Assembly: GCA_902490445.1 (NCBI GenBank)
Contig: CABUDZ010000010.1
Location: 1 to 34,665, forward strand
Direction of reading: 5' to 3'
Length of the DNA stretch: 34,665 bases
Origin: an uncultured Collinsella sp.
Lineage (GTDB): Bacteria > Actinomycetota > Coriobacteriia > Coriobacteriales > Coriobacteriaceae
Each line of letters starts with the position of its first letter. Position 1 is the stretch's first letter. Position numbers and translations under genes: made by a program. A model generated the notes under the pieces. That model had not been told where the DNA came from. It saw only the letters and a program-made list of their open reading frames with translations, and did no database searches. This document shows positions 7,169-14,230 of the stretch, piece after piece.

Positions 7169-8830
7169 ATGACCAAGCATGTGTTCGTAACCGGCGGCGT
7201 GGTTTCGTCCCTGGGCAAGGGTATCACCGCGGCCTCGCTGGGCCGTCTGCTCAAGTCGCGTGGCTACAAAGTAACGATGCAGAAGGCCGACCCGTATCTG
7301 AACGTCGACCCCGGTACCATGAGCCCGTTCCAGCATGGTGAGGTCTTCGTTACCGAGGATGGTTACGAGTCCGACCTGGACTTGGGTCATTACGAGCGCT
7401 TTATTGATGAGAACCTGACCCGCGATTCCAACTTTACGACCGGTGCCATCTACAAAAGCCTAATCGCCCGTGAGCGTCGCGGCGACTTTTTGGGCGGCAC
7501 CGTGCAGGTGATTCCGCACGTCACGAACGCCATTAAGGATAAGTTCCGTCGTATTGAGGAGCAGACCGGCTCCGATGTGGTCATCACTGAGTTGGGTGGC
7601 ACCATCGGCGACATTGAATCGCAGCCGTTTGTCGAGGCCATTCGCCAGTACCGCAAGGAGGCCGGCCCCGAGAACGTCTGCTACATCCACGTGTCGCTCG
7701 TTCCCTATATCGCCGCCGCCCACGAGGTCAAGACCAAGCCGACGCAACACTCCGTCAAGGAGCTCCGCAGCTTTGGTATCCAGCCCGATATTATCGTTCT
7801 GCGTTCCGACCACCATATCGACGATGCCATCCGCGGCAAGATCGCAAGCTTCTGCGACGTCGACACCGACTGCGTCTTTACCAATGAGGACTGCGCGAGC
7901 ATCTACGACGTTCCGCAGCTACTCGCCGAGCAGGACTTTGACCTGCGCATTTGCGAGCGTCTGGGTCTCGATCCGCGTGAGCGCGACATGAGTGAGTGGA
8001 ACGAGTTCCTGCGCAAGCAGAACCATGCCAACCAGCACGCCGACAAGGTGAAGATCGCCGTCGTGGGCAAGTATACGCAGCTGCCCGATGCCTACCTGTC
8101 GGTTATCGAGGCCCTGCACCACGCGGGCGTCTTCTACGATCGCCATGTGGACGTCCAGCTGGTCGATGGCGAGAGCCTCGACGAGCAGAACGTCTCCGAG
8201 GTTCTGGGCGACGCCTCGGGCATCCTGGTCCCCGGCGGCTTTGGCAAGCGCGCCCTGGAGGGCAAGATCCTCGCGGCCGAGTTCGCCCGCGAGCACAAAA
8301 TTCCGTATCTGGGCATTTGCCTGGGTATGCAGGTGGCCGTGTGCGAATTTGCCCGCAACGTCGTCGGCCTTGCCGGCGCCAGCTCCTCTGAGTTCGATCC
8401 GGACGGCCCGTTTAGCGTCATCGATCTGATGAGCTCGCAGGAGGACGTGACCGAGAAGGGCGGCACCATGCGCCTGGGCGCCTATCCGTGCAAGCTCGCC
8501 GCCGATACCCTTGCTCGCGAGGCATATGGCGAGGATCTCGTCTACGAGCGTCACCGTCACCGCTTTGAGTTTAACAACGCCTTCCGCGACCAGCTCGAGG
8601 ACGCCGGCTTGGTTATCTCTGGCCTCTCACCCGACGAGCGCCTGGTCGAGATGGTCGAGCTGCCGCGCGACGTGCATCCGTGGTATGTGGCAACCCAGGC
8701 TCACCCCGAGTTCAAGAGCCGTCCGACCAACCCGCAGCCGCTGTTCCGAGAGTTCGTGCGTGCCTCGATCGGTCAGCACGAGGGTGTCGATCGCCTACAG
8801 GTGACGCCCATGAACCTCGCTACGGACTAA
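7169..8830 (+). CDS. pyrG: CTP synthase
   Basis: This 553-residue enzyme makes CTP from UTP with ATP and glutamine. The N-terminal synthetase domain (about residues 1-270) begins with KHVFVTGGVVSSLGKGITAA and contains DPYLNVDPGTMSPFQHGEVF and the ELGGTIGDIESQPF signature. The C-terminal class I glutamine amidotransferase domain has the nucleophile Cys384 in GICLGMQ and the catalytic His512 and Glu514 in AHPEF. Length is normal for the family. The reading frame opens at an ATG with only a weak purine-rich site upstream. It ends 2 nt before the start of xerD, so the two are probably one transcript. It is cytoplasmic and forms tetramers or filaments in known relatives. Confidence 0.97.
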   Translation: MTKHVFVTGGVVSSLGKGITAASLGRLLKSRGYKVTMQKADPYLNVDPGTMSPFQHGEVFVTEDGYESDLDLGHYERFIDENLTRDSNFTTGAIYKSLIARERRGDFLGGTVQVIPHVTNAIKDKFRRIEEQTGSDVVITELGGTIGDIESQPFVEAIRQYRKEAGPENVCYIHVSLVPYIAAAHEVKTKPTQHSVKELRSFGIQPDIIVLRSDHHIDDAIRGKIASFCDVDTDCVFTNEDCASIYDVPQLLAEQDFDLRICERLGLDPRERDMSEWNEFLRKQNHANQHADKVKIAVVGKYTQLPDAYLSVIEALHHAGVFYDRHVDVQLVDGESLDEQNVSEVLGDASGILVPGGFGKRALEGKILAAEFAREHKIPYLGICLGMQVAVCEFARNVVGLAGASSSEFDPDGPFSVIDLMSSQEDVTEKGGTMRLGAYPCKLAADTLAREAYGEDLVYERHRHRFEFNNAFRDQLEDAGLVISGLSPDERLVEMVELPRDVHPWYVATQAHPEFKSRPTNPQPLFREFVRASIGQHEGVDRLQVTPMNLATD

Positions 8831-8832
8831 GG

Positions 8833-9774
8833 GTGCCGGCGAACAAAGAACATACCGAAGCTACTCCCTCGTCGCTCGCCGTGGCGGCGGGGGAGTATCT
8901 CGATTACCTCGCGGTCGAGCGGGGTTTGGCGCGCAACACGATTGCGGCCTATCGACGTGACCTGACGACGTACTGCGCCTATCTGGAGCGGGCGGGTATT
9001 GTGTCTTTTGAAGAGGTGACCCGTCAGGTCGTGGAGGGCTTTGTCGCCGACCGTCGGGATGGGGGCTATTCCGATGCCTCGGTGGAGCGTGCGCTTGCGG
9101 CCGTGAAGGGTCTGCATGCCTTTTTGGTGCGCGATGGGGCTGTGGCCCAAAATCCAACGGCGGCGTTGCGCCTGCCTAAAAAGGCTGAGCGTTTGCCGGA
9201 GTATCTATCGGTGGAGGATGTCTCGGCGCTGCTCGATCAAGACTTCCCCGAGGGCGAGATGGGCTTGCGCGACCATGCCATCTTGGAAGTGCTCTACGGA
9301 TGCGGCTTGCGTGTGAGCGAGTTGGTGGGGCTCGATGTGGGCGATATCCATATCGACGATGGCTTTGTGCTCGTTCGCGGTAAGGGCTCAAAGGAACGCC
9401 TGTCCCCGCTGGTGGGAAGCGCGGCGCGAGCTCTGACGCTCTATTTAACTGAGGGGCGTTCTCGCTTGGCGGCCCATGCCCACGGAACCGAGACCTCGGC
9501 GGTCTTTTTAAATAAGAACGGCCGCCGTCTGTCGCGCCAGGGCATCCATGCCATCTGTGAGCGCTACGGGCGCCAGGTGGGGCTGGTGGGACTCCATCCC
9601 CATACGCTGCGTCACTCCTTTGCCACCCATATGCTTGCGGGCGGTGCAGACCTCCGTGTGCTACAGGAGATCTTGGGACATGCCGATATATCGACCACGC
9701 AGGTCTACACGCATGTCGATCGTACGCAACTGACCGAGGTCTATCTGGCGGCGCACCCGCTGGCACATCGTTAA
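8833..9774 (+). CDS. xerD: Tyrosine recombinase, XerD-like
   Basis: This 313-residue recombinase has an N-terminal SAM-like core-binding domain (about residues 15-105, with the typical VERGLARNTIAAYRRDL) and a C-terminal catalytic domain. The catalytic residues are visible in order: Arg in GCGLRVSELVGLD (about residue 160), Lys in GKGSKER, HTLRHSFATHML, GHADISTTQ, and the Tyr nucleophile in QVYTHV (about residue 290). The family resolves chromosome dimers at dif sites with XerC and is activated by FtsK at the septum. The start is a GTG 3 nt after the pyrG stop; no ATG lies nearby and the ribosome site is weak, suggesting coupling to pyrG. XerC or a single-recombinase role cannot be excluded. 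Confidence 0.92.
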   Translation: MPANKEHTEATPSSLAVAAGEYLDYLAVERGLARNTIAAYRRDLTTYCAYLERAGIVSFEEVTRQVVEGFVADRRDGGYSDASVERALAAVKGLHAFLVRDGAVAQNPTAALRLPKKAERLPEYLSVEDVSALLDQDFPEGEMGLRDHAILEVLYGCGLRVSELVGLDVGDIHIDDGFVLVRGKGSKERLSPLVGSAARALTLYLTEGRSRLAAHAHGTETSAVFLNKNGRRLSRQGIHAICERYGRQVGLVGLHPHTLRHSFATHMLAGGADLRVLQEILGHADISTTQVYTHVDRTQLTEVYLAAHPLAHR

Positions 9775-9807
9775 CACATCGCTGGCCTGCATATCTATAG
9801 GTATTTG

Positions 9808-9878
9808 GGGACGGGCCCCAGATTGCCGCGGCGTGCTTTTGCGCGCGCATGGGCAATCTGGGGCCCGTCCCATTTTTT
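9808..9878 (+). terminator. Large palindrome with T-tract: terminator of pyrG-xerD, REP-like
   Basis: GGGACGGGCCCCAGATTGCC (9808-9827) is a perfect 20-bp inverted match of 9852-9871 around a 24-nt GC-rich loop, and the second arm is followed by A and six T (9873-9878). It can therefore terminate the pyrG-xerD transcript. The unusual length and the GGGGACGGG edge are also like REP palindromes spread by REP-associated transposases, so it may be a captured repeat. Confidence 0.75.
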
Positions 9879-9977
9879 GCCACTTGTCGTCGCGGTGGTG
9901 GGCCGCATGTGCCTTGGGTGGGGGAGTTTGGGGGCGATGTGAACGGCATGTAAAGGGACGCAAAAATCGCCTCAAGG

Positions 9978-9993
9978 TCAACTTGAAGGTTGA
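9978..9993. promoter_or_regulatory. Dyad motif shared with the ftsZ upstream region
   Basis: TCAACTTGAAGGTTGA here matches 14 of 16 positions with the sequence at 24505-24520 upstream of ftsZ. Its core AACyT-GA-AGGTT is an inverted repeat. It also lies inside a wider CCTCAA...TTGAGG dyad (9970-9995). It may be an operator for an unknown regulator. Confidence 0.4.
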
Positions 9994-10001
9994 GGTTGAA
10001 A

Positions 10002-10029
10002 GGCGGGGTGCCACAGGTGGCATCCCGCC
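10002..10029. repeat. Strong hairpin in the mraZ upstream region
   Basis: GGCGGGGTGCCAC (10002-10014) and GTGGCATCCCGCC (10017-10029) pair over about 11-13 bp with one G-T pair. No T-tract follows, so it is not an obvious terminator. It lies about 110 nt upstream of the mraZ -35. Confidence 0.6.
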
Positions 10030-10037
10030 GTTGCTGT

Positions 10038-10057
10038 AAACACAACATATTGTGTTT
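10038..10057. promoter_or_regulatory. 20-bp palindrome, candidate operator
   Basis: AAACACAA and TTGTGTTT are perfect 8-bp inverted arms around CATA. The size and symmetry fit a dimeric helix-turn-helix repressor site. It lies about 80 bp upstream of the mraZ -35; the cognate regulator is unknown. Confidence 0.45.
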
Positions 10058-10094
10058 TCGAACATATGATTGGGGGGTGTTTTGCAATATATGG

Positions 10095-10133
10095 TGGGTG
10101 GAGTGGTGGGGCGGGGTGGGGGAAGGGGTGGGG
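10095..10133 (+). promoter_or_regulatory. Candidate MraZ binding boxes
   Basis: Four TGGGN pentamers lie on one strand at 10095, 10107, 10117 and 10129, spaced 12, 10 and 12 bp, directly upstream of the -35 at 10141. The middle pair has the TGGGN-N5-TGGGN arrangement described for Escherichia coli MraZ. A further TGGGG occurs at 10149 inside the promoter. MraZ is encoded just downstream, so autoregulation is likely. Confidence 0.6.
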
Positions 10134-10140
10134 AAAGGTG

Positions 10141-10169
10141 TTGAAAAATGGGGCGGTTCCCCATATTAT
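10141..10169 (+). promoter_or_regulatory. Main promoter of the division and cell wall cluster
   Basis: TTGAAA (10141-10146) and TATTAT (10164-10169) are separated by exactly 17 bp; each matches consensus at five of six positions. Transcription would start near 10176, giving a leader of about 60 nt before mraZ. The spacer itself is a dyad, TGGGG-CGGTT-CCCCA (10149-10163). Confidence 0.8.
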
Positions 10170-10184
10170 TAATGACGTCGACAG

Positions 10185-10201
10185 GCGGGGTGGTTCCCCG
10201 C
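10185..10201. promoter_or_regulatory. Leader dyad repeating the promoter-spacer dyad
   Basis: GCGGGG-TGGTT-CCCCGC forms a 6-bp stem just after the expected transcription start. Its core GGGGTGGTTCCCC (10187-10199) repeats GGGGCGGTTCCCC from the promoter spacer (10150-10162) 37 bp upstream, with a single mismatch. Confidence 0.5.
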
Positions 10202-10237
10202 GTACGTGCCATCTGAGTAACCGAGGGGAGGGCGCAC

Positions 10238-10672
10238 ATGGGAATGACTGGTGCATACGAGCGCAATCTCGATGCAAAAGGTCGTTTGTCCCTGCCTGCA
10301 CCCCTTCGCGAGGAGCTTGGAGAGCACGTTCGCGTGTTCAAAGCCCTGGATGTCGATGCTCTGTACGTGTTCTCTGCCGAGGCCTTCGATAAGTGGGTCG
10401 AAGGACTCTTCGCGGGTCGTGAGGGCCACGAGGGTTTTAACCCGCGTGACATTAATGACCAGAAGCTCATGAGGGCGATCAACAAGCGCACCACGTCGAT
10501 GGACGTGGACAGCGCCGGTCGTATCGGTCTTTCCGAGTCTCTCCGCAAGCAGGCGAACCTCGACCGCGAGGTCACGGTTGTGGGCAACTACGACCACCTT
10601 GAGGTTTGGGATCGCGCCGCGGCCGATGAGGACGATGACGATGAGGCCCTGCTGGACCTCTTCTTCTCGTAA
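10238..10672 (+). CDS. mraZ: Transcriptional regulator MraZ
   Basis: This 144-residue protein contains two SpoVT/AbrB-like swapped-hairpin domains. The first carries NLDAKGRLSLPAPLRE (about residues 10-25) and the second VDSAGRIGLSESLRKQA (about residues 88-105), the two conserved family signatures. Relatives form ring-shaped oligomers that bind TGGGN repeats upstream of their own gene and control the division cluster; matching boxes lie upstream here. The C-terminus ends in an acidic stretch (EDDDDE) followed by a hydrophobic LLDLFFS, a tail that could modulate assembly. The start has GGGGAGGG upstream. It is the first gene of the operon, 35 nt ahead of the rsmH start. Confidence 0.96.
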   Translation: MGMTGAYERNLDAKGRLSLPAPLREELGEHVRVFKALDVDALYVFSAEAFDKWVEGLFAGREGHEGFNPRDINDQKLMRAINKRTTSMDVDSAGRIGLSESLRKQANLDREVTVVGNYDHLEVWDRAAADEDDDDEALLDLFFS

Positions 10673-10707
10673 GGGCAAGGCACGGGTAACGGATGGAGCG
10701 TGGGATC

Positions 10708-11658
10708 TTGACACAAGAATATCGGCATGAACCTGTCATGCTCGGCGAAGTGCTTGAGTCGCTGCGGCTAAAGAGCGGCTCCGTTGTCTGCGATTGCACC
10801 CTTGGCGGTGCCGGCCATTCGGTAAAGATGGCCGCGCAGGTGGGGGAGACGGGCCTTTTGCTCGGCGTCGACCAGGACGACATGGCCCTCGAGGCCGCTG
10901 GCGCCCGTCTGGACCGCGAGGTTCCCGGCGTTCCGCACCAGCTGCTGAAGGGCAACTTCGGCGACTTGGACGAGCTGCTTTGCTCGGCCGAGGTGCCCGG
11001 GGTCGATGGCTTCCTGTTCGATTTGGGCGTTTCGTCGCCGCAACTCGATATCCCTGGCAGGGGCTTTTCGTATAACGAGGACGCCCCATTGGACATGCGG
11101 ATGGATCCGGGTAATAACACCTTAAACGCAGCTGAGGTCATCAACACCTATAACGAACACGACCTCGCCCGGATTCTACGCGTCTACGGCGAAGAGAAGT
11201 TCGCCTCGCAGATCGCGCGCGAGATCGTGCGCCGCCGCGAGCAAGAACCGATCGAAACCACCGGCCAATTTGTCGAGATCATCAAGGCAGGTATCCCGGC
11301 TGCCGCTCGTCGGCATGGCGGACACCCGGCCAAGAAAAGTTTCCAGGCCATTCGCATCGAGGTCAATCACGAGCTCGATGTGCTCGAACGAGGGCTTGAT
11401 GCCGCCACCAGGTGGCTCAACCCGGGCGGACGTATCTGCGTCATCTCGTATCACTCGCTCGAGGACCGTATCGTAAAGAACCACTTTAAGGAGATGAGCC
11501 AGGGGTGCACGTGTCCGCCGGAGATTCCGGTGTGCGTGTGCGGCAACGTGCCGATACTCAAGGTCATCACCCGCAAACCCTTGGTTGCCCAGCCTGATGA
11601 GGTTGAGCGCAACCCTCGGGCGAGATCAGCCAAAATCCGCGTGGCGCAGCGTCTGTAG
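10708..11658 (+). CDS. rsmH: 16S rRNA (cytosine-1402-N4)-methyltransferase
   Basis: This roughly 316-residue S-adenosylmethionine-dependent methyltransferase modifies C1402 in the decoding centre of 16S rRNA. Visible family motifs are YRHEPVMLGEVLESL at the N-terminus, the binding loop DCTLGGAGHS, GVDQDDMAL, the FDLGVSSPQLD signature (about residues 103-113), RGFSYNEDAPLDMRMD and the C-terminal VISYHSLEDRIVKNHF. The start chosen is a TTG at 10708 because GGAG lies 9 nt upstream and the resulting N-terminus fits relatives; an in-frame ATG at 10693, adding five residues, lacks a ribosome site. A Cys-rich segment (CTCPPEIPVCVCG, about residues 265-280) is typical. It follows mraZ, as in most bacteria. 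Confidence 0.95.
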   Translation: MTQEYRHEPVMLGEVLESLRLKSGSVVCDCTLGGAGHSVKMAAQVGETGLLLGVDQDDMALEAAGARLDREVPGVPHQLLKGNFGDLDELLCSAEVPGVDGFLFDLGVSSPQLDIPGRGFSYNEDAPLDMRMDPGNNTLNAAEVINTYNEHDLARILRVYGEEKFASQIAREIVRRREQEPIETTGQFVEIIKAGIPAAARRHGGHPAKKSFQAIRIEVNHELDVLERGLDAATRWLNPGGRICVISYHSLEDRIVKNHFKEMSQGCTCPPEIPVCVCGNVPILKVITRKPLVAQPDEVERNPRARSAKIRVAQRL

Positions 11659-11748
11659 GCACGACCGCGCGATATTGGACCTCCCGCTCGCACCATAAAC
11701 GAAGCTTAAACACACTACCAACGTACTCGGGATGGGAGGCGGCATATC

Positions 11749-12219
11749 ATGGGCTACAACACTTCAAGCGCAGCACTCGCCTATGATATGAACGCCATGC
11801 CCGCCTATCGTGAGACGCCGCAGGCCCCCGTTGCTCCCCGTGAGCAGCGCACGCCGCGCTTTGATGTCTACACGGGCGCGGGCCGTCAGGCAAACCAGGC
11901 GGTAAGCCCGGTTTTCATGAGCGTTCTTAAAACGTTTTGCATCATTGCGGCCATCTTCATGACGATCGGCGTCGCCCGCGTGGCGCTCGCCGGCGTTACG
12001 GCCCAGGTGCTCAACAGCAACGCCGAGCTTACCAACACGCTCGAAAAGGCGACCGATGAGAGCTCCGACCTGGAGGTCATGCATTCGGTCTATGGCGCCG
12101 ACACGCGTATTCGCGACCTTGCGGGCGCTTATGGCATGGTGGAGCCCAGCGAGAGCGTTACACTTGACTTTTCGCAGGATGCAGCCGCGGGCGCCAACGC
12201 GACCGCGACCGCTCAGTAG
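11749..12219 (+). CDS. ftsL: FtsL-like divisome membrane protein
   Basis: This 156-residue protein has a cytoplasmic N-terminal segment of about 60 residues, one membrane helix (about residues 63-86, FCIIAAIFMTIGVARVALAG), and an extracytoplasmic helix with heptad-like spacing (AQVLNSNAELTNTLEKATDESSDLEV), here shown in part. The tail is Ala/Thr-rich. Size, topology and position between rsmH and the penicillin-binding protein gene identify it as FtsL or FtsL-like; the sequence itself is weakly conserved in this family, so the assignment leans on context. FtsL binds FtsB/DivIC and FtsQ and helps activate FtsW-FtsI. The start has GGGAGG upstream. The gene ends 17 nt before ftsI. Confidence 0.8.
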   Translation: MGYNTSSAALAYDMNAMPAYRETPQAPVAPREQRTPRFDVYTGAGRQANQAVSPVFMSVLKTFCIIAAIFMTIGVARVALAGVTAQVLNSNAELTNTLEKATDESSDLEVMHSVYGADTRIRDLAGAYGMVEPSESVTLDFSQDAAAGANATATAQ

Positions 12220-12236
12220 CAAGACGGTAGCTGAGT

Positions 12237-14102
12237 ATGACAAATGACTATCGCCGCGGTTCCGACGGGGGTCGCGGTTCTGGACGTCCCTCGTCGCGGG
12301 GACGTTCTGGTTATCAAGGAACGGGTCGGCAATCTTACAACGCCGGGCAGTCCCGTGGCAACGACCCGGCGTCGCGACTTCGCGGCTCGGGCGGCCCTCA
12401 AGTGCATAACACCAGGTCGCGCAAGAGTTCGTCGACCGAATGGCTCACGGGCACGCCTCTGCCTCGCCGCAAAGCCGTCATGGGCTTCATTGGGCTTGGC
12501 TTGGGCTTGGGCGTCTTTCGCCTTGCCGACTATCAAATTGTCGAAGCCGATAAACTGCGCGAGCGTGCCGATGCGCGCCGCCTGCTTGCGCAGACCCTCT
12601 ATGCCAAACGTGGCACCATCTACGACCGCAACGGTAACGTGCTGGCGTCGTCGGTCGAATGTCGCAACATCGCCGTGAACCCCCAGCTTGTCGAGGATGT
12701 TGACAAGACGGTGTCGGCGCTGGTCAAGGCAACTGGAATCGATAAAAAGACCTGCCGTAAGCTCGTTGAGTCCGATGGAACCTGGGTGTATATCAAGCGC
12801 CAGGTGGACGAAGACGACGCTGCGGCGCTGGAGAAGAAGAACCTGCCCGGCGTGCTTTTTGAGCAGGCCATGAAGCGCGTATATCCATACGGCAATCTGG
12901 CATCGCAGGTGCTGGGTGTAGTGAATGTAGACAACGACGGCTTGACGGGTCTCGAAAAGCAATACAACAAGCTTCTGACCGGCACGAACGGTTCTCTCGT
13001 ACGCGAGCGCGCGAGGGACGGCAGCTATATCGCGGGCGGTGCCTATAAAAAGGTGGCTGCGGTCGACGGCGTTGATATCGTGACGACGCTCGACGTCAAT
13101 ATCCAGCGTGCGGCCGCGGATGCCCTGGCAGAGGCTGTCGAGAAGACAAAGGCCAAGAACGGCTCGGCGCTGGTCACCGATCCTACGACAGGCGAGATCT
13201 TGGCAGCCTGCTCGTATCCGACCTACGACCAGACCAATTTGGAAAACGCCAAGACCGAGGATATGAACCTGCGCCTGGTCACCGACGCCTACGAGCCCGG
13301 CTCGGCCTTTAAGACGCTCGTGGCGGGCGCCGGCTTCGACTTGGGCGTCGTGCGGTCGAGTACGTCGTTTGAGGTGCCGGCGAGCATCAAGGTGGGCGAC
13401 GATACCGTCACCGATGCCGACAAGCGCGACTACGCCATGACCATGGATGTGCGCGAGATGATGCGCCGTTCGTCCAACGTGGGATTTGTCCTGGTGGGGC
13501 GCAAGATCGGTGCCGACGACTTTGCCGCCTATGTGGACAAGTGGGGCATCGGTCACAGCTCGGGTGTCGATTTTCCGGGCGAGAGTCTGGGCATCGTCAA
13601 GGAGCGTGACCAGTATGACGGCGCCACGCTGGGCTCGATGAGCTTTGGACAGGCGCTGTCTGTCTCGCCGATTGAGATCGCACGTGCCGTGGGCGGCATC
13701 GCCAACGGCGGCGTGATGATGACCCCGCACTTCTATAAGTCCAGCAAAGGCGACGAGAAGGACTGGGGCGAAGGCGAGCGCGCGATTTCGGAGGACGCCG
13801 CATCCCAGGTGACATCGTGCATGCAGACGGTCGTGTCGGAGGGAACGGGCGTTGGCGGCGCGGTTGACGGCTATGACGTGGCGGGTAAGACCGGTACGGC
13901 CGAACGTGCCGACGAGAACGGCGGCTACCTCAAGGAGAACTACATGTCGTCCTTTATGGGCTTTGCACCGGCACAATCGCCCAAGGTGCTGTGCTATATC
14001 ACGCTCGACGGAACGCCGAGCGGCTCAGATGCCGCTGCGGTGCCGTTCCAGTCCATTATGGCCAACGCGCTCGACGTGCTGGGTATCCCGCACACGAAGT
14101 AG
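12237..14102 (+). CDS. ftsI: Septal class B penicillin-binding protein (peptidoglycan transpeptidase)
   Basis: This 621-residue protein cross-links peptidoglycan at the septum. An unusually long basic, Gly/Ser/Arg-rich cytoplasmic segment (residues 1-77) precedes one membrane helix (about 79-96). The pedestal domain starts at RLLAQTLYAKRGTIYDRNGN and leads into the transpeptidase domain, where the three active-site motifs are clear: Ser356-Ala-Phe-Lys359 in EPGSAFKT, Ser412-Ser-Asn414, and Lys551-Thr-Gly553 in AGKTGTAE. There is no clear PASTA domain at the C-terminus. The partner is FtsW, encoded four genes downstream. murE, which normally follows, is absent; a 128-nt gap leads directly to murF. 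Confidence 0.94.
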   Translation: MTNDYRRGSDGGRGSGRPSSRGRSGYQGTGRQSYNAGQSRGNDPASRLRGSGGPQVHNTRSRKSSSTEWLTGTPLPRRKAVMGFIGLGLGLGVFRLADYQIVEADKLRERADARRLLAQTLYAKRGTIYDRNGNVLASSVECRNIAVNPQLVEDVDKTVSALVKATGIDKKTCRKLVESDGTWVYIKRQVDEDDAAALEKKNLPGVLFEQAMKRVYPYGNLASQVLGVVNVDNDGLTGLEKQYNKLLTGTNGSLVRERARDGSYIAGGAYKKVAAVDGVDIVTTLDVNIQRAAADALAEAVEKTKAKNGSALVTDPTTGEILAACSYPTYDQTNLENAKTEDMNLRLVTDAYEPGSAFKTLVAGAGFDLGVVRSSTSFEVPASIKVGDDTVTDADKRDYAMTMDVREMMRRSSNVGFVLVGRKIGADDFAAYVDKWGIGHSSGVDFPGESLGIVKERDQYDGATLGSMSFGQALSVSPIEIARAVGGIANGGVMMTPHFYKSSKGDEKDWGEGERAISEDAASQVTSCMQTVVSEGTGVGGAVDGYDVAGKTGTAERADENGGYLKENYMSSFMGFAPAQSPKVLCYITLDGTPSGSDAAAVPFQSIMANALDVLGIPHTK

Positions 14103-14230
14103 GGGGTTACAATCTTTGGGGCGTGGTTTGTTGTCCCATATGAGGGGTGTTCACATGCCCTGCACCACGCATGCGCGGCGCTGGGATACAATACGCCGAT
14201 AGCATTATTTAGGTTTACAGGGGAGCTGCA

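Noticed and set aside
9833..10172. Small open frames in the mraZ upstream region
   Set aside because: Low-complexity Gly/Trp/Arg translations of the G-rich MraZ-box stretch; no start signal and overlap with regulatory motifs.
14187..14192. TACAAT as a murF promoter
   Set aside because: A single hexamer without a matching -35; left as a note in the murF entry.
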